A stretch of DNA of 64,000 nucleotides from Rhodobacteraceae bacterium HIMB11 (GCA_000472185.1 AVDB01000003.1:248001-312000), one strand, 5' to 3'; counted from the stretch's first letter, positions 8,680-19,120 are shown. Made by a program: numbers and translations. The notes: generated from the letters alone by a model not told the origin.

Positions 8680-9984
8680 TCAGGGTGTATTGATCTGCTT
8701 CAGGCGGGCTGTCACGGACAGGCCATGCGCCTCCAATCCTTCAGAGGATGCTAGGCGTTCTGCAGCTGGTCCAATCTGCGCCAAGGCATCTGGCGTCATA
8801 CGCGACAGCGTCGTGCGTTTCACAAAATCCATCACAGACAGTCCTGAACTAAACCGCGCAGAACGGGCCGTGGGCAGGACGTGATTTGGCCCCCCTACGT
8901 AATCGCCAATCGCCTCGGGCGTCCACGCGCCGATAAAAATGGCACCAGCGTGGTGAATTTTTTCGGAAACACCCATGGCATCATCTACACAAATTTCCAG
9001 GTGTTCTGGCGCGATCCGATCAGACAGCGCAACGGCCTGATCCATATCTGACACCAATATGATGGCGCCATAGTCACGCCAACTTGTACCCGCGATATCG
9101 CGCCGCTCCAAGGTTTGAAGGAACTTATCAACCGATGCCGAAACAGCGGATGCAAAATCTGCATCATCTGTGATCAAAATGGACTGCGCACTTTCGTCAT
9201 GTTCTGACTGACTTAGCAAATCCAATGCGATCCAATCGGGGTTGTTATCTTTGTCAGCAATCACAAGGATTTCTGATGGGCCCGCAATCATATCAATGCC
9301 GACCTTGCCAAAAACCCGACGTTTAGCCGCCGCGACAAAGGCGTTTCCTGGCCCTGTAATTTTATCCACTGACGCAACCGATGATGTGCCATAGGCTAGT
9401 GCCGCAATCGCCTGCGCCCCGCCGATGCGGTAAATTTCGTCAACGCCTGCCAATTCCGCCGCCAAGATCACCAAAGGGTTAATGGCCCCATCTGGTGTTG
9501 GCACTGTGATGGCAAGGCGTTCAACACCGGCAACCTTGGCAGGGATCGCATTCATCAAAACGGATGAGGGATAGGTGGCCAGCCCACCTGGCACGTACAA
9601 GCCTGCGGCGCTGACAGGTGTCCAACGCCATCCCAGTTCCGCGCCACTTGCATCTTTCCACCATGCATCTTGGGGCATTTGTTCCGCGTGATAGGCACGA
9701 ATGCGATCCGCCGCCAATTCCAATGCGGCGCGATCTTCAGGCGCAACCTTTTGGATTTCTGCCGCGATTTCTGCGCCTGATAACCGAAGTGTTTCGGGAG
9801 CGAGTGTCAACCGATCAAACCGTTCCGTGTATTCCAACAATGCCGCATCACCGCGCGCGCGCACATCGGCGATGATGTCCGCGACGACTTGGTCCACATC
9901 TGGGCTATCTTCACGCTTGGCGGAAAGCAGGGTTTGAAACTCTGCTTCAAAATTTGGATCAGTTGCGTTCAAAAAAACAGGCAT
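8680..9984 (-). CDS. hisD: Histidinol dehydrogenase
   Basis: A 434-residue enzyme, the normal length, which oxidises L-histidinol to histidine in two NAD-dependent steps. Visible are GLYVPGGLATYPSSVLMNAIPA, TGPGNAFVAAAKR, the zinc and catalytic region LSQSEHDESAQ (Gln and His), APEHLEI (conserved Glu-His) and GPNHVLPT. It sits third in the operon murA-DUF2948-hisD-UPF0262-phosphatase. GGAG precedes the ATG. There are no signs of damage. Confidence 0.96.
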   Translation of the reverse strand: MPVFLNATDPNFEAEFQTLLSAKREDSPDVDQVVADIIADVRARGDAALLEYTERFDRLTLAPETLRLSGAEIAAEIQKVAPEDRAALELAADRIRAYHAEQMPQDAWWKDASGAELGWRWTPVSAAGLYVPGGLATYPSSVLMNAIPAKVAGVERLAITVPTPDGAINPLVILAAELAGVDEIYRIGGAQAIAALAYGTSSVASVDKITGPGNAFVAAAKRRVFGKVGIDMIAGPSEILVIADKDNNPDWIALDLLSQSEHDESAQSILITDDADFASAVSASVDKFLQTLERRDIAGTSWRDYGAIILVSDMDQAVALSDRIAPEHLEICVDDAMGVSEKIHHAGAIFIGAWTPEAIGDYVGGPNHVLPTARSARFSSGLSVMDFVKRTTLSRMTPDALAQIGPAAERLASSEGLEAHGLSVTARLKQINTP

Positions 9985-10046
9985 CGGTCACTCCAATCAG
10001 TCTTGGGTGAAATAGCGCTGAACCCCCGCAATCACAAGTGCGTGCA

Positions 10047-10526
10047 TCACGCGTCGTGGTTTGGAACCTGTTTTGAGGGAGCGACATAGGGCCGCGTCAC
10101 ATCCCGTAGGGCAACGTCAAGGCCGTCAACCTGCACCTTTAGCGCCCCATCCCCAGAGAACGTTAGGATCAAATCCCCGACCCCATCCTCTGCACCTGAA
10201 AACTCAAGTGACATGAGAGACAAGACAACATCTGCCTGTTTACGATCAATCCCCTGAGAGGCCAACCTAGTCGCATTCTGGATCACCAAAAGGGATTGAA
10301 CACGCTCAGGATCGCGTCCCTGTTGTTTGGCCAATTCGACATCTTCCCAACGAAACCGTTTCAGCAAAAACACCACTTGGCGTTCCGCACGGCTCCATTT
10401 TAGGTCGTCAACAGTCAGGACAGCATCCTGCGTCAGCGATGAAATAACCTGTAAATCTTCTGCATCCTGTGCACCTAAATTCAATGGGCGATCAAGCGCA
10501 TCATTAAATCCCACATCTTGGGTCAT
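10047..10526 (-). CDS. DUF2948 family protein
   Basis: A 159-residue protein of the alphaproteobacterial DUF2948 family. It contains [32 protein letters not shown] and [18 protein letters not shown]. It is invariably placed between murA and hisD in this group and overlaps the murA stop as ATGA, which implies tight translational coupling. No catalytic motif, signal peptide or membrane helix. Function unknown. Confidence 0.85.
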   Translation of the reverse strand: MTQDVGFNDALDRPLNLGAQDAEDLQVISSLTQDAVLTVDDLKWSRAERQVVFLLKRFRWEDVELAKQQGRDPERVQSLLVIQNATRLASQGIDRKQADVVLSLMSLEFSGAEDGVGDLILTFSGDGALKVQVDGLDVALRDVTRPYVAPSKQVPNHDA

Positions 10527-11794
10527 ACCCCAGGTACCCTTTCTACCTTTGCTCCAACACCAGAGAGCTTTTCAACCAACCGCTCATACCCGCGATCAAG
10601 GTGATAGACACGATTGACCCTTGTTTCACCTTCGGCCGCAAGTCCCGCAAGGATCAATGAAACAGAGGCACGCAGGTCGGTCGCCATGACGGGAGCGCCC
10701 TTCATGCGTTCAACGCCTGTCACCTTTGCCGTTCCACCCTGCACATTAATTTGCGCCCCCATCCGCATCAGTTCGGGCGCATGCATAAAGCGGTTTTCAA
10801 AAATTGTTTCTTCCAAATTACTGACACCATCCGCAGTGCACAGCATCGCCATCATCTGCGCCTGTAAATCCGTTGGGAAACCGGGGAACACTTCGGTTGT
10901 GACATCAACCGCTTTGATATGATCGGCACGACGTTTGGTGGCGATACCATTCGCCGTTTCCCAAACATTTACGCCCGCTGCGTCCAGTTTTTCAACGAAA
11001 GATTCAATCAAATCGATGCGCCCACCCAAAAATTCAACTTCACCCCCCGCAATCGCAGGCGCCAACATGTAAGTGCCCAATTCGATGCGATCAACGACAA
11101 CAGGGTGCGTTGCACCGCCCAGACGGTCGACACCTTCAATCGTGATGGTGGATGTCCCTGCCCCGTCAATTTTCGCCCCCATTTTTTGCAAACAGTGGAT
11201 CAAATCAACGATTTCGGGTTCACGCGCGGCGTTTTTCAAAACGGACGTGCCCTTGGCCAATGCCGCCGCCATAACAAAGTTTTCTGTCGCCCCCACAGAA
11301 GCAAAGCGCATTTCATGCACAGCACCTGTTAATCGGCCGCCAGACACCTTGGCATGCAAATAACCGTCACGCAGATCAATGTCTGCGCCCAATGCTTCTA
11401 ATGCGCTAATATGCAAATCCATGGGCCGCGCACCAATTGCGCATCCCCCAGGCAATGAAACAACAGCCTCGCCCGCGCGCGCTAAAAGCGGCCCAAGCAC
11501 AAGGTTTGATGCACGCATTTTTCGCACAATATCATAATCCGCACGCAGATTTGTCAGTTCATGGGACGACATTGCCAAAACCTGACCATCAGCCATGGCT
11601 CGCACCTCAGCCCCCAAAGACTCTAACAATTGGGTCATTGTTTTAATGTCAGACAATCGTGGCGCATTCGTCAGTGTCAGTGGTTCATCACTTAACAACG
11701 TTGCTGGCATCAGGGTCAGGCATGCGTTCTTTGCACCCGCAATAGGAATTTGCCCATTCAATGGGCCATTTCCCGTCACCAATATGGAATCCAT
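10523..11794 (-). CDS. murA: UDP-N-acetylglucosamine 1-carboxyvinyltransferase
   Basis: A 423-residue EPSP-synthase-fold enzyme that transfers enolpyruvate from PEP to UDP-GlcNAc, the first committed step of peptidoglycan synthesis. [15 protein letters not shown] carries the catalytic cysteine that fosfomycin alkylates, so the enzyme is of the sensitive Cys type. [15 protein letters not shown] at the N-terminus and [14 protein letters not shown] are also diagnostic. Its ATG overlaps the stop of the small upstream gene (TAATG). Confidence 0.96.
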   Translation of the reverse strand: MDSILVTGNGPLNGQIPIAGAKNACLTLMPATLLSDEPLTLTNAPRLSDIKTMTQLLESLGAEVRAMADGQVLAMSSHELTNLRADYDIVRKMRASNLVLGPLLARAGEAVVSLPGGCAIGARPMDLHISALEALGADIDLRDGYLHAKVSGGRLTGAVHEMRFASVGATENFVMAAALAKGTSVLKNAAREPEIVDLIHCLQKMGAKIDGAGTSTITIEGVDRLGGATHPVVVDRIELGTYMLAPAIAGGEVEFLGGRIDLIESFVEKLDAAGVNVWETANGIATKRRADHIKAVDVTTEVFPGFPTDLQAQMMAMLCTADGVSNLEETIFENRFMHAPELMRMGAQINVQGGTAKVTGVERMKGAPVMATDLRASVSLILAGLAAEGETRVNRVYHLDRGYERLVEKLSGVGAKVERVPGV

Positions 11795-11949
11795 TACGTA
11801 TCCTTCCCTGCCGTCGTCTGCTCTGGTTTTGCACGTGCTTTGGCCTGCGCTTTACGTTTGGCCATATTTGCCTTTAGCGCTTGTTTAAGGCGATCTTCAC
11901 GTGCTTGTGCATCATTTTTTTGAGTTTTATTTTGCTTTGCCTGCGTCAT
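11794..11949 (-). CDS. Small basic coiled-coil protein upstream of murA
   Basis: A 51-residue gene that starts [17 protein letters not shown] and ends GKDT; its TAA overlaps the murA ATG (TAATG). It is very rich in Lys, Arg, Ala and Gln, with no hydrophobic segment, and is probably a single highly charged helix. The overlap suggests it is really translated and coupled to murA. Comparable tiny basic proteins precede murA in related genomes as far as I recall. Role unknown. Confidence 0.6.
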   Translation of the reverse strand: MTQAKQNKTQKNDAQAREDRLKQALKANMAKRKAQAKARAKPEQTTAGKDT

Positions 11950-12034
11950 AAGCCATGCTTACATCACAACTGAAAAAGCGTCCAGAATTGTCTTGCGCCT
12001 AGGCAATTTTCCGTCTAATCACCGCCTACATCGG

Positions 12035-12109
<75 letters not shown>

Positions 12110-12135
12110 TTGAATTTTTTTTAAAACCACTTGGT

Positions 12136-12999
12136 TTAATCTGCTGATCTTTGGTTCAAGATCAATGTTCCACAGCCTGACACGATTATCAGGCACAAGC
12201 CCAATAATGCAATCTTATCGGGCCAATCCCCAAAAACAACCAATCCTGCAACACTTGCAGAAATCAATTGGCTATAAACCAACGGAGCGATTAGCGTCGC
12301 TTCGGCCCAGCGATTGGCAAGGACAAGCAAGTAATTCCCAGCCGCTGAAAAAATCGCGCTGAGACCGATTAAAAAATATGATGTGGCATTCAGAGTTAAT
12401 AGCGGTTCAGAAATCCCAACAGGTAAAAGGACGAAGGATCCGATCATAAGTTGCGAGATAAGCAAAAGCGGTGCTGGAAATGCCCCGGCCACCAAACGCG
12501 TCGTTGCCAGATAGGAACCATAACAACAGCCCGCCAACAACGCGAACAAAATGCCCGATGACATTCCAAAACCAGGCTGAACAACCATCAAAACACCGAC
12601 GAACCCAACCAATAGCAGCAATGTTTTGGATCGCGATACGGCCTCGCCCATAAATGAATAGGCGATACCGTATGAGACAATGGGCCCGACGAAAAAGGCA
12701 CCATATACATTTGCAATGGGCTCTGTCTGCAGCGCCGTTAGGATTGAAAATATACCACCGCTGATGAAGCATCCTCGCAACAGCACACGCCAGTCACGCA
12801 GCATCAAAAGATCAGTTTTCCTGACCCTGACAAAGGGAAAAAGCAGCACAGTTGCCAGCGCAAAGCGTGACCATGCAACCAGACCAGGCGCCACACCCTG
12901 CGCCGTCAGAAGTTTGCCTGCCGTATCCCCGAAAACAACCAATGACACTGCAACAAATGTGATCAGCGCAAGTTTGAAAAGATTGACCTGAACACTCAC
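12136..12999 (-). CDS. EamA/DMT-family transporter
   Basis: A 287-residue inner-membrane protein with about ten hydrophobic helices and two repeated EamA halves. The first half begins LFKLALITFVAVSLVVFGD; the second has ILFALLAGCCYGSYLATTR and ends PDKIALLGLCLIIVSGCGTL. Members export or import small metabolites such as amino acids. The start is GTG at 12999. Substrate not predictable. Confidence 0.85.
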   Translation of the reverse strand: MSVQVNLFKLALITFVAVSLVVFGDTAGKLLTAQGVAPGLVAWSRFALATVLLFPFVRVRKTDLLMLRDWRVLLRGCFISGGIFSILTALQTEPIANVYGAFFVGPIVSYGIAYSFMGEAVSRSKTLLLLVGFVGVLMVVQPGFGMSSGILFALLAGCCYGSYLATTRLVAGAFPAPLLLISQLMIGSFVLLPVGISEPLLTLNATSYFLIGLSAIFSAAGNYLLVLANRWAEATLIAPLVYSQLISASVAGLVVFGDWPDKIALLGLCLIIVSGCGTLILNQRSAD

Positions 13000-13019
13000 A
13001 ATTCATCCACGCATAGGGT

Positions 13020-13508
13020 TTACATTTTCATCACGATGCATGTTGTGCTGCCTGTTGCGTATAATTTTCCCGTTTCTGCATCAACGATTTCCGCCGTGGC
13101 CACACCTGTTGAACGCCCAACGTGGTTTGTCACGCCGATTGCATGAATTTGGCGATTTTGCGGAATGGGTTTGATAATGTTCACTTTGTATTCGAGCGTT
13201 GTATAAATTGACCCATTGGGAACCTTTGTCATCACAGCACACGCCATAGCGCTGTCCAAGAGGGTTCCATACCACCCGCCATGCACCGTCCCCATCGGGT
13301 TGAAGGCATCAAAACTTGGCGCACCCGAAAATACCACGCGGCCCTCTGCAACTTCGGTCAAGTAATATCCAAGCGTTTTGCCAATCGGTGGTGATGGATA
13401 GCGCCCATCCAAAATCCCTTGCATGAACTCCAAACCGCTTATTTCACGCATTTGATCCAGGTTCAGTAATTCAGACATGGAATTTGCGTGAAATTGATTT
13501 GGCAACAT
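13020..13508 (-). CDS. PaaI-family thioesterase (hotdog fold)
   Basis: About 152-162 residues. FNPMGTVHGGWYGTLLDSAMACAV holds the Gly-Gly and Asp/Ser of the PaaI-like acyl-CoA thioesterases; TTLEYKVNIIKPIPQ and GRSTGVATAEIVDAETGKLYATG complete the fold. The start is uncertain: ATG 13508 lies 6 bp after the tyrC stop with AAAGAG before it, while ATG 13478 gives a tighter family start. It is the third gene of hisC-tyrC-thioesterase. The substrate may be an aromatic or aliphatic acyl-CoA. Confidence 0.83.
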   Translation of the reverse strand: MLPNQFHANSMSELLNLDQMREISGLEFMQGILDGRYPSPPIGKTLGYYLTEVAEGRVVFSGAPSFDAFNPMGTVHGGWYGTLLDSAMACAVMTKVPNGSIYTTLEYKVNIIKPIPQNRQIHAIGVTNHVGRSTGVATAEIVDAETGKLYATGSTTCIVMKM

Positions 13509-13513
13509 GTCAC

Positions 13514-14440
13514 TTACTCTTTGTTATCCAATTGTGCACGCCCGAAATCTGGGGCGTCCGTGTCTTGTCCTGCTTCAATAATACCACGTCGGATGGAACG
13601 CGTGCGGGTGAAATAATCGTGCAGCATCACTCCATCCCCTGTACGGATGGCGCGCTGAAGCGCGAACAGCTCTTCTGTAAACCGCCCAAGAATTTCTAGG
13701 GTCGCATCCTTATTCGTTAGGAACACGTCCCGCCACATTGTCGGATCACTGGCGGCAATGCGGGTGAAATCCCGAAACCCAGCCGCCGAATATTTGATCA
13801 CTTCGCTATCGGTGACACGTCCCAAATCGTCGGCAACGCCCACCATAGTATACGCAATCAAGTGGGGTGTATGAGATGTCACGGCCAACACCAAATCATG
13901 GTGATCAGGGTCCATTTCATTAACGTTTGATCCGATCCCCACCCAAAAATCACGCAAACGCTGAACTGCACCCGCATCTGTTTCGGGCATTGGAACCAAC
14001 AAACACCAGCGATTGTCAAACAAGGTTGCAAACCCACTTTCGGGTCCAGAATGTTCGGTACCCGCCAGTGGGTGTGCAGGAATGAAATGAACATCTGCTG
14101 GCAAATGTGGGGCAACGGCGTCAATCACGGACCGTTTGACCGATCCCACATCGCTGATGGTTGCTCCAGATTTCAAAACGGGCGCAATATCCCGCGCAAC
14201 TGATCCCATTGCGCCAACCGGGACACATAAGACGACCAAATCCGCATCACGCGCCGCATCCTGAACAGTGTCACACACACGGTCACATAACCCAATACGG
14301 CGTGCTGTATCGCGTGTTTCTGCGGAACGGGCGAATCCCGTGACCTCACCCGCGAGCCCCGCGCGTTTGATGGCCCAGTACATAGAAGAGGCGATCAACC
14401 CCAATCCAATGAGGGCCACACGATCGTATACCTTAGTCAT
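13514..14440 (-). CDS. tyrC: Prephenate/arogenate (cyclohexadienyl) dehydrogenase
   Basis: About 308 residues. It oxidatively decarboxylates prephenate or arogenate in tyrosine synthesis. The Rossmann motif [13 protein letters not shown] is at the N-terminus, and [31 protein letters not shown] (catalytic His) and SHTPHLIAY are family hallmarks. ATG 14440 lies within the last codons of hisC and uses an A/G-rich ribosome binding site inside hisC; the longer upstream frame is only the opposite reading of hisC. The coupled hisC explains the aromatic aminotransfer step. Confidence 0.93.
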   Translation of the reverse strand: MTKVYDRVALIGLGLIASSMYWAIKRAGLAGEVTGFARSAETRDTARRIGLCDRVCDTVQDAARDADLVVLCVPVGAMGSVARDIAPVLKSGATISDVGSVKRSVIDAVAPHLPADVHFIPAHPLAGTEHSGPESGFATLFDNRWCLLVPMPETDAGAVQRLRDFWVGIGSNVNEMDPDHHDLVLAVTSHTPHLIAYTMVGVADDLGRVTDSEVIKYSAAGFRDFTRIAASDPTMWRDVFLTNKDATLEILGRFTEELFALQRAIRTGDGVMLHDYFTRTRSIRRGIIEAGQDTDAPDFGRAQLDNKE

Positions 14441-15521
14441 TCTTTTGCCCTTTGAATTGCCCAACAGCGTGCGCAACACGGCGACAGGATGCTTCATCAC
14501 CAACAGTGATGCGCAAGCATTCGGGCAAATTATATCCGCCAACACGGCGCACAATCAGACCCTGTGATTTAAGATAATCATCACAAGCCTCTGCTTCTTC
14601 CAGAGAGTTAAACCGCGCCAGAATGAAATTCGTCATAGATGTATCAGAGGCCACACCATGTTCGGCCAAGGCATTTGCCAACCAAGCACGCAGCCGCGTG
14701 TTTTCATCCCGACACTTATCTGCATACGCCTGATCCTTCACCGCGGCTTCTGCGGCGGCAAGTGCGGGAAGGGAAACGTTAAACGGGCCGCGAATGCGGT
14801 TTAACGTGTCAATAACATGCTTGGGCCCATAGCCCCATCCAACACGCAACCCGCCGAGCCCGTAAAGTTTAGAAAAGGTGCGTGTCATGACAACATTTTC
14901 ATAGGAATGCACCAAACGCGCACCGCCATCAAATCCGTCGACATATTCCGCATAGGCCCCATCCAAAACCAAAATGGTATGTGACGGAATGCCCTCAGCC
15001 AAACGGCGCACTTCTGCCTCGGCAATCATGGTACCAGTGGGATTGTTGGGATTGGCTATAAAGACGATTTTGGTGCGTTCGTTACAGGCCGCCAAAATGG
15101 CATCAACATCGGTCATGCGACGATGCTCTGGAACTTCAACAGGTGTTGCGCCTGCTGCCAGCGTAGAAATGCGATACATCGCAAATCCATGTTCGGTGTG
15201 AATAACCTCATCCCCTGGCCCCGCATAGGCATAGCAAAGGAAACTGATGATTTCATCGCTGCCCACGCCGCAAATGATATTATCGCTCCACAAATCAAAG
15301 GCTTCTGCAATCGCCTTGCGCAATGGCAAATGGTCCGTTGACGGATAGCGGTGCAGCATATGCGCAGTTTTACCCAAAGCCTCAATCGCGGCCGGCGATG
15401 GACCAAAGGGGTTTTCATTTGAACTTAGCTTAACCGTATTTTCTGCACCTGTGGCGTGTGAACTGCCAGCCTGATAAAGCTCGATGTCCATAATCCCAGG
15501 TTGGGGCTGAATCTTTGGCAT
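14433..15521 (-). CDS. hisC: Histidinol-phosphate aminotransferase
   Basis: About 362 residues, fold type I PLP enzyme. Visible are [28 protein letters not shown], the Asp of [12 protein letters not shown] and the PLP lysine in [18 protein letters not shown]. It transaminates histidinol phosphate and, next to tyrC, probably also aromatic keto acids. I prefer ATG 15521, preceded by TGGAGTT, over ATG 15548. Its stop overlaps the tyrC start by 8 bp. Confidence 0.94.
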   Translation of the reverse strand: MPKIQPQPGIMDIELYQAGSSHATGAENTVKLSSNENPFGPSPAAIEALGKTAHMLHRYPSTDHLPLRKAIAEAFDLWSDNIICGVGSDEIISFLCYAYAGPGDEVIHTEHGFAMYRISTLAAGATPVEVPEHRRMTDVDAILAACNERTKIVFIANPNNPTGTMIAEAEVRRLAEGIPSHTILVLDGAYAEYVDGFDGGARLVHSYENVVMTRTFSKLYGLGGLRVGWGYGPKHVIDTLNRIRGPFNVSLPALAAAEAAVKDQAYADKCRDENTRLRAWLANALAEHGVASDTSMTNFILARFNSLEEAEACDDYLKSQGLIVRRVGGYNLPECLRITVGDEASCRRVAHAVGQFKGQKND

Positions 15522-15583
15522 GCTTAACTCCATTGTTGTGACCTTCATACGCGGCGCATTTTATCAATGCCAGAGGCAAAACG

Positions 15584-15617
15584 AAAAAGGCCGCGGCGGT
15601 TCCCCGTCGCGGCCTTT
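15584..15617 (-). terminator. Intrinsic terminator of rpsD
   Basis: A 10-bp perfect stem, AAAGGCCGCG at 15586-15595 with CGCGGCCTTT at 15608-15617, followed on the minus strand by a T run. It lies just after the rpsD stop codon and before hisC's start, so it insulates the hisC operon from rpsD. Confidence 0.85.
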
Positions 15618-15635
15618 CGCTGAAAACTGAAACTT

Positions 15636-16256
15636 TTAGTTTTGAGCGTAGTATTCGATGACGAGGTTTGGTTCCATCATCACTGGATATGGCACATCGC
15701 CAAGACCAGGTGTACGAACGAATGTTGCAGTCATCTTTGAATGATCCGCTTCGATATAATCAGGAACATCACGCTCCGCCAATTGTACCGCTTCTAGCAG
15801 TACTGTCATTTGCTTTGAACGATCACGTACTTCGATCACGTCACCCTCTTTTACGCGGTATGACGGGATGTTTACGCGCTTGCCGTTCACTGTGACATGG
15901 CCGTGGTTCACGAACTGACGGGCCGCAAATACAGTAGGAACGAACTTCGCGCGATATACGACAGCGTCCAAGCGGCGCTCTAGTAGACCGATTAGGTTTT
16001 CACCCGTATCGCCCTTCATACGATCCGCATCAGAGAAGACGCGGCGGAATTGTTTCTCAGTCAAATCACCGTAGTAACCTTTCAACTTCTGCTTGGCGCG
16101 AAGCTGTAGACCGAAGTCTGACAATTTCCCTTTGCGCGCCTGACCGTGTTGGCCTGGTCCGTATTCGCGGCGGTTGAATGGTGATTTTGGGCGACCCCAG
16201 ATGTTTTCGCCCATGCGGCGGTCGATTTTGTACTTGGCAGCGGTTCTTTTTGTCAT
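15636..16256 (-). CDS. rpsD: 30S ribosomal protein S4
   Basis: A 206-residue primary 16S rRNA-binding protein. It starts [20 protein letters not shown], has the S4 domain at residues about 95-160 ([43 protein letters not shown]) and ends VIEYYAQN. Length and sequence are normal for alphaproteobacteria; the zinc-binding cysteines of some S4 proteins are absent, as usual in this group. AAGGAGATC precedes the ATG. It is transcribed alone with its own terminator. Confidence 0.97.
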   Translation of the reverse strand: MTKRTAAKYKIDRRMGENIWGRPKSPFNRREYGPGQHGQARKGKLSDFGLQLRAKQKLKGYYGDLTEKQFRRVFSDADRMKGDTGENLIGLLERRLDAVVYRAKFVPTVFAARQFVNHGHVTVNGKRVNIPSYRVKEGDVIEVRDRSKQMTVLLEAVQLAERDVPDYIEADHSKMTATFVRTPGLGDVPYPVMMEPNLVIEYYAQN

Positions 16257-16459
16257 CGCTGATCTCCTTCGTTATGGTCGAGGCCAAATGGCCACTATGA
16301 AGGGCGTTGTCCTTTTACCCGAGGGTACGACAGGCATCCTCTTGCGAGGGCCACCAACACCAATGAATGCGCGACTTATATCGACTCGCACCCCAGAGTC
16401 AATGCACATATCAATTGAATCTTGCGCCCGTCACTTTAGTTTTTGTGCAGAGGACATTT

Positions 16460-16774
16460 TTGGCGCACATGAACATTCCTGGACACATCGACGCGCTGTT
16501 GGAAACAGAACGTCAGAACCTGCAGAATTCGGGTGAATTGGGTGACGCAACAATCACCGAATTCTTCGATTTGCGGACCCAATCGGAAAAGGTGATCGTG
16601 AATTTCAGCGGCGGCATCCAAAAGGAATGTTGGCGCGTGACACAATCGAATGGATCCTACAGCGTCGTCTACATGCCCGAGGCGGGATATTTTTCACTGT
16701 GTGTCGATAGCGCTTTGGGGCCCCTTGATATAGGTGTGCACGGGCCTGCCATCCGTTGTTTTTCATCCGTTTGA
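16460..16774 (+). CDS. Hypothetical small protein
   Basis: About 102-105 residues. The best-supported starts are TTG 16460, which has AGAGGA about 7 bases upstream, or ATG 16469 (MNIPGHIDALLETERQNLQ). The body has FFDLRTQSEKVIVNFSGGIQKECWRV and YMPEAGYFSLCVDSALGPLDIGVHGP. There are four cysteines and no clear signal peptide or membrane helix. I do not recognise the family. It stands between rpsD and an exported protein gene. Confidence 0.5.
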   Translation: MAHMNIPGHIDALLETERQNLQNSGELGDATITEFFDLRTQSEKVIVNFSGGIQKECWRVTQSNGSYSVVYMPEAGYFSLCVDSALGPLDIGVHGPAIRCFSSV

Positions 16775-16819
16775 AATCCGCCCCACCGCCCTACCTATAT
16801 CTTGAAAACGGGGGAAATC

Positions 16820-17215
16820 ATGCGTCTATTCTTAGGGCTATTTATACTGATTGCGTCATCCGCCATGGCGGAGGATGAAACATTTATCTGCCAAGCAAAT
16901 GGGTTTGGAACACAACCACAGATCACGGTTCACCATGATACCACCAACGATTTATTGCAATTCGACAGCGGATTCAGTTTTGCAGGTCAGAACAACCCCA
17001 AAACGCCAATCGCGGAACGCGGGGCGGAAAGCCTGTGGTTTAAAGCAAAGATTAAGGGGGACGCGATTAAAACTACCTATAATGTCTACCTGTATAACAA
17101 TTGGATTTTGATCGAAACAATCGAATTGCCCGTTTTAGAAGCCCCCTGCACCCCAATGACATGCGAGGAGCAGCAAACGATTTATCGACTTAAACCCTGT
17201 ACACTGGCTGATTGA
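16820..17215 (+). CDS. Hypothetical exported protein
   Basis: About 131 residues with a clear signal peptide (MRLFLGLFILIASSAMA, then EDETF). The mature part holds four cysteines (FICQ near 22, PCTPMTCEE and KPC near the end), which suggests disulfides in the periplasm. GGGGA precedes ATG 16820; the open frame begins slightly upstream. The 3' end overlaps that of the convergent MFS gene by 34 bp. No family recognised. Confidence 0.65.
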   Translation: MRLFLGLFILIASSAMAEDETFICQANGFGTQPQITVHHDTTNDLLQFDSGFSFAGQNNPKTPIAERGAESLWFKAKIKGDAIKTTYNVYLYNNWILIETIELPVLEAPCTPMTCEEQQTIYRLKPCTLAD

Positions 17216-18432
17216 GGCTTGGTGACACGCCATAGCGCGTAAATTGCGCAAATTTTCAGCACACTGGGTACCAAGGCATATGCGACACTAAGATTATAGA
17301 TACCCAGAGGCGTGGGAAATGCAGGATCAAATCCAGACACCTCTAGCCCTGGCAAAACAAGTCCGACGGCAAGCGCCAAAGCCAGCTTTGAAGACAGCGA
17401 CCAGTATCCAAAGGCCTCTTCACTCGGGACATTTGTTCGCTGCAAAAATTTGATAAAAATCATGGGCAGTAGAGTCAGGTCGGCACCGGTCAAAACGCCC
17501 GTGACCCCACAAATTATTGCGAAAGCAACAATATCTCCGGCCCCGAGTGTGAAGGTAACCACAAACGCGATCAGGGACGCCAACATTGCCACCCCTAACA
17601 CCCATTCTATTGCATATTTATTCGCCAATATCGTCCAAATCGGCACCGAGACAGCTGCGGCCCCAAAGAAGAGCAATAACAACGGTCCAGACGCGGTCGC
17701 AGATCCAATCGCGTATTCGACATAGAACAGGAATAAGGTGGACGTGATAGCCACAGGTATCGCGTTCACAAAAGCGAGTATCAAATAGGGGCGTATCCGA
17801 GTGTCAGGTGCCACAAACGAAAATTTTTGCGAGGTGGTTGTCATTTGTTCCGACCATGAGTTGTGCATCAAAACGACTGCAACACCAGTTATCGAAATCA
17901 AAAATCCACCAAACAACGTGTAGGGAACATGACTTATCTCTGTGAAAAGCGTAGGCGCAATCGCGGACAAGCAAATTCCAATCAACTGCCCCGCTTCACG
18001 CCAACGCGCAAAGATAGGCTGTGCAGTGTCCGCAAAATTATTTGTGGCGTGCGTGTAAAGCAAGATCACAGACAAACTGTATCCTGTGAATAAAAGCATA
18101 AGTGACAAGGCAAACCAAATCGTTGGGTCGATCGGCGCAGTCACAACAAACAGCCCAACTGCCCCCGCGATGATCATTGCCCCCGCCCCAGCAGACAAAA
18201 GACGATTAGAAAGAAACCCAATTGCAGATAAGCGGCCCAATAATGGGTCTTGAACGAAATCCACCACCCGCAGCGCAAACATAATCGCCCCCAGTGAGGC
18301 CAAAGATACACCATATGTATCCGAAAAATACTTTGGCGCATGCAGGTAGATAGGCAATCCGACCGCCCCCAACATCACACCAAACAGGCCAACCGCGATG
18401 AGTATTCTTCTATTCGGTACGGTCTTGGACAC
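17182..18432 (-). CDS. MFS transporter, GPH (glycoside-pentoside-hexuronide) cation symporter type
   Basis: A 416-residue polytopic protein with about 12 hydrophobic helices. GAVGLPIYLHAPKYFSDTYG at helix 1-2 and RVVDFVQDPLLGRLSA near residue 50 match the MelB/GPH motif with the conserved Asp-Pro-Leu. Members import sugars or related compounds with Na+ or H+; roseobacters carry many of unknown substrate. The start is GTG 18432. It is the last ordinary gene before the inverted-repeat island. Confidence 0.82.
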   Translation of the reverse strand: MSKTVPNRRILIAVGLFGVMLGAVGLPIYLHAPKYFSDTYGVSLASLGAIMFALRVVDFVQDPLLGRLSAIGFLSNRLLSAGAGAMIIAGAVGLFVVTAPIDPTIWFALSLMLLFTGYSLSVILLYTHATNNFADTAQPIFARWREAGQLIGICLSAIAPTLFTEISHVPYTLFGGFLISITGVAVVLMHNSWSEQMTTTSQKFSFVAPDTRIRPYLILAFVNAIPVAITSTLFLFYVEYAIGSATASGPLLLLFFGAAAVSVPIWTILANKYAIEWVLGVAMLASLIAFVVTFTLGAGDIVAFAIICGVTGVLTGADLTLLPMIFIKFLQRTNVPSEEAFGYWSLSSKLALALAVGLVLPGLEVSGFDPAFPTPLGIYNLSVAYALVPSVLKICAIYALWRVTKPQSASVQGLSR

Positions 18433-18553
18433 TGTCGCTGCCTTTGCGTTTCACATGATGTATACGCTGGGCAACACATCGCAGATCACCCAATGTGGGC
18501 GGCACAATCTTTTGCAAGGTTTTAGGGGGAAGCAAGTGGCGGAACTCAACCCT

Positions 18554-18675
18554 TCCTCGGTCCGCCACTTTCCAAAAATCAAAATTGGCGACTGCAAACG
18601 TAGGCATCTGATAACGCTTAGTTTTTAACCTTGGCGCTGTTTTGCCTTTGCCTGTGACTGACCGTTATGCAGACC
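18554..18675 (+). repeat. Left copy of 122-bp inverted repeat (tRNA-Arg 3' end plus integrase leader remnant)
   Basis: This sequence is 112/122 identical to the minus strand of 23471-23592. It contains the last 14 bases of tRNA-Arg including CCA, the 78-80 bp between that tRNA and the integrase gene, and the integrase ATG plus two codons (M-Q-T). After 18675 the likeness ends, leaving a 16-codon remnant. Bases left of 18554 show a fading resemblance to the tRNA T-arm. It is a decayed second copy of the integrase-proximal end of an island. Confidence 0.85.
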
Positions 18676-18681
18676 CGACGG

Positions 18682-18948
18682 TCAAGCAGTCTCTTCTTGG
18701 ATAACTTCATCCTCTAGCAGAAGTCGCAACTTTAATCGCGCAGTTGCATCAAACTTACCATCCATTAGGAATGTCTCTAGCGGTATCATTTCGCACCCTT
18801 CAGGCTCGTTCGCCACAACTTTGTAGCCATCATATTCATAAATAACAAAGCGTCCGTTTTGCCCTTCTATCAATGTATACCAATGCGAACGATCTAAGTT
18901 CAGACCTTCGTGTATTTCGTAAAACGCATTCGTATTATTGATCGGCAT
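18682..18948 (-). CDS. Hypothetical 88-residue acidic protein
   Basis: Starts MPINNTNAFYEIHEGLNLD and ends in an acidic LLLEDEVIQEE tail. A strong ribosome binding site (GGGGAGGAAG) precedes the ATG, which supports translation. It is rich in Glu, Asp and aromatic residues, with WYTLIEGQNGRFVIYEYDGYKV suggesting a small beta fold. It lies just inside the left inverted repeat and is probably island cargo. No family recognised. Confidence 0.6.
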   Translation of the reverse strand: MPINNTNAFYEIHEGLNLDRSHWYTLIEGQNGRFVIYEYDGYKVVANEPEGCEMIPLETFLMDGKFDATARLKLRLLLEDEVIQEETA

Positions 18949-19090
18949 ATCTTCCTCCCCTGTTGGCCTAAAAGCTTATTGGGCACTTTCAGTTTCGCAA
19001 GGGAAAACAGAACGAGGATCGATAAATCGGATCCGCCAAAAAATCTCATCGGCTGTAGAGGGCAACGTCACTATACTGTCATATTGTTAA

Positions 19091-19120
19091 GGAAAAGGCC
19101 CACCGGAAACAGGTGGGCCT
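19091..19120 (-). terminator. Intrinsic terminator, minus strand
   Basis: A 9-bp perfect stem, AGGCCCACC at 19096-19104 with GGTGGGCCT at 19112-19120 and a 7-base loop, followed on the minus strand by TTTTCCTT. It must end a leftward transcript that begins somewhere between here and rpsU; no protein gene lies directly upstream, so that transcript may be a non-coding RNA. Confidence 0.8.
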
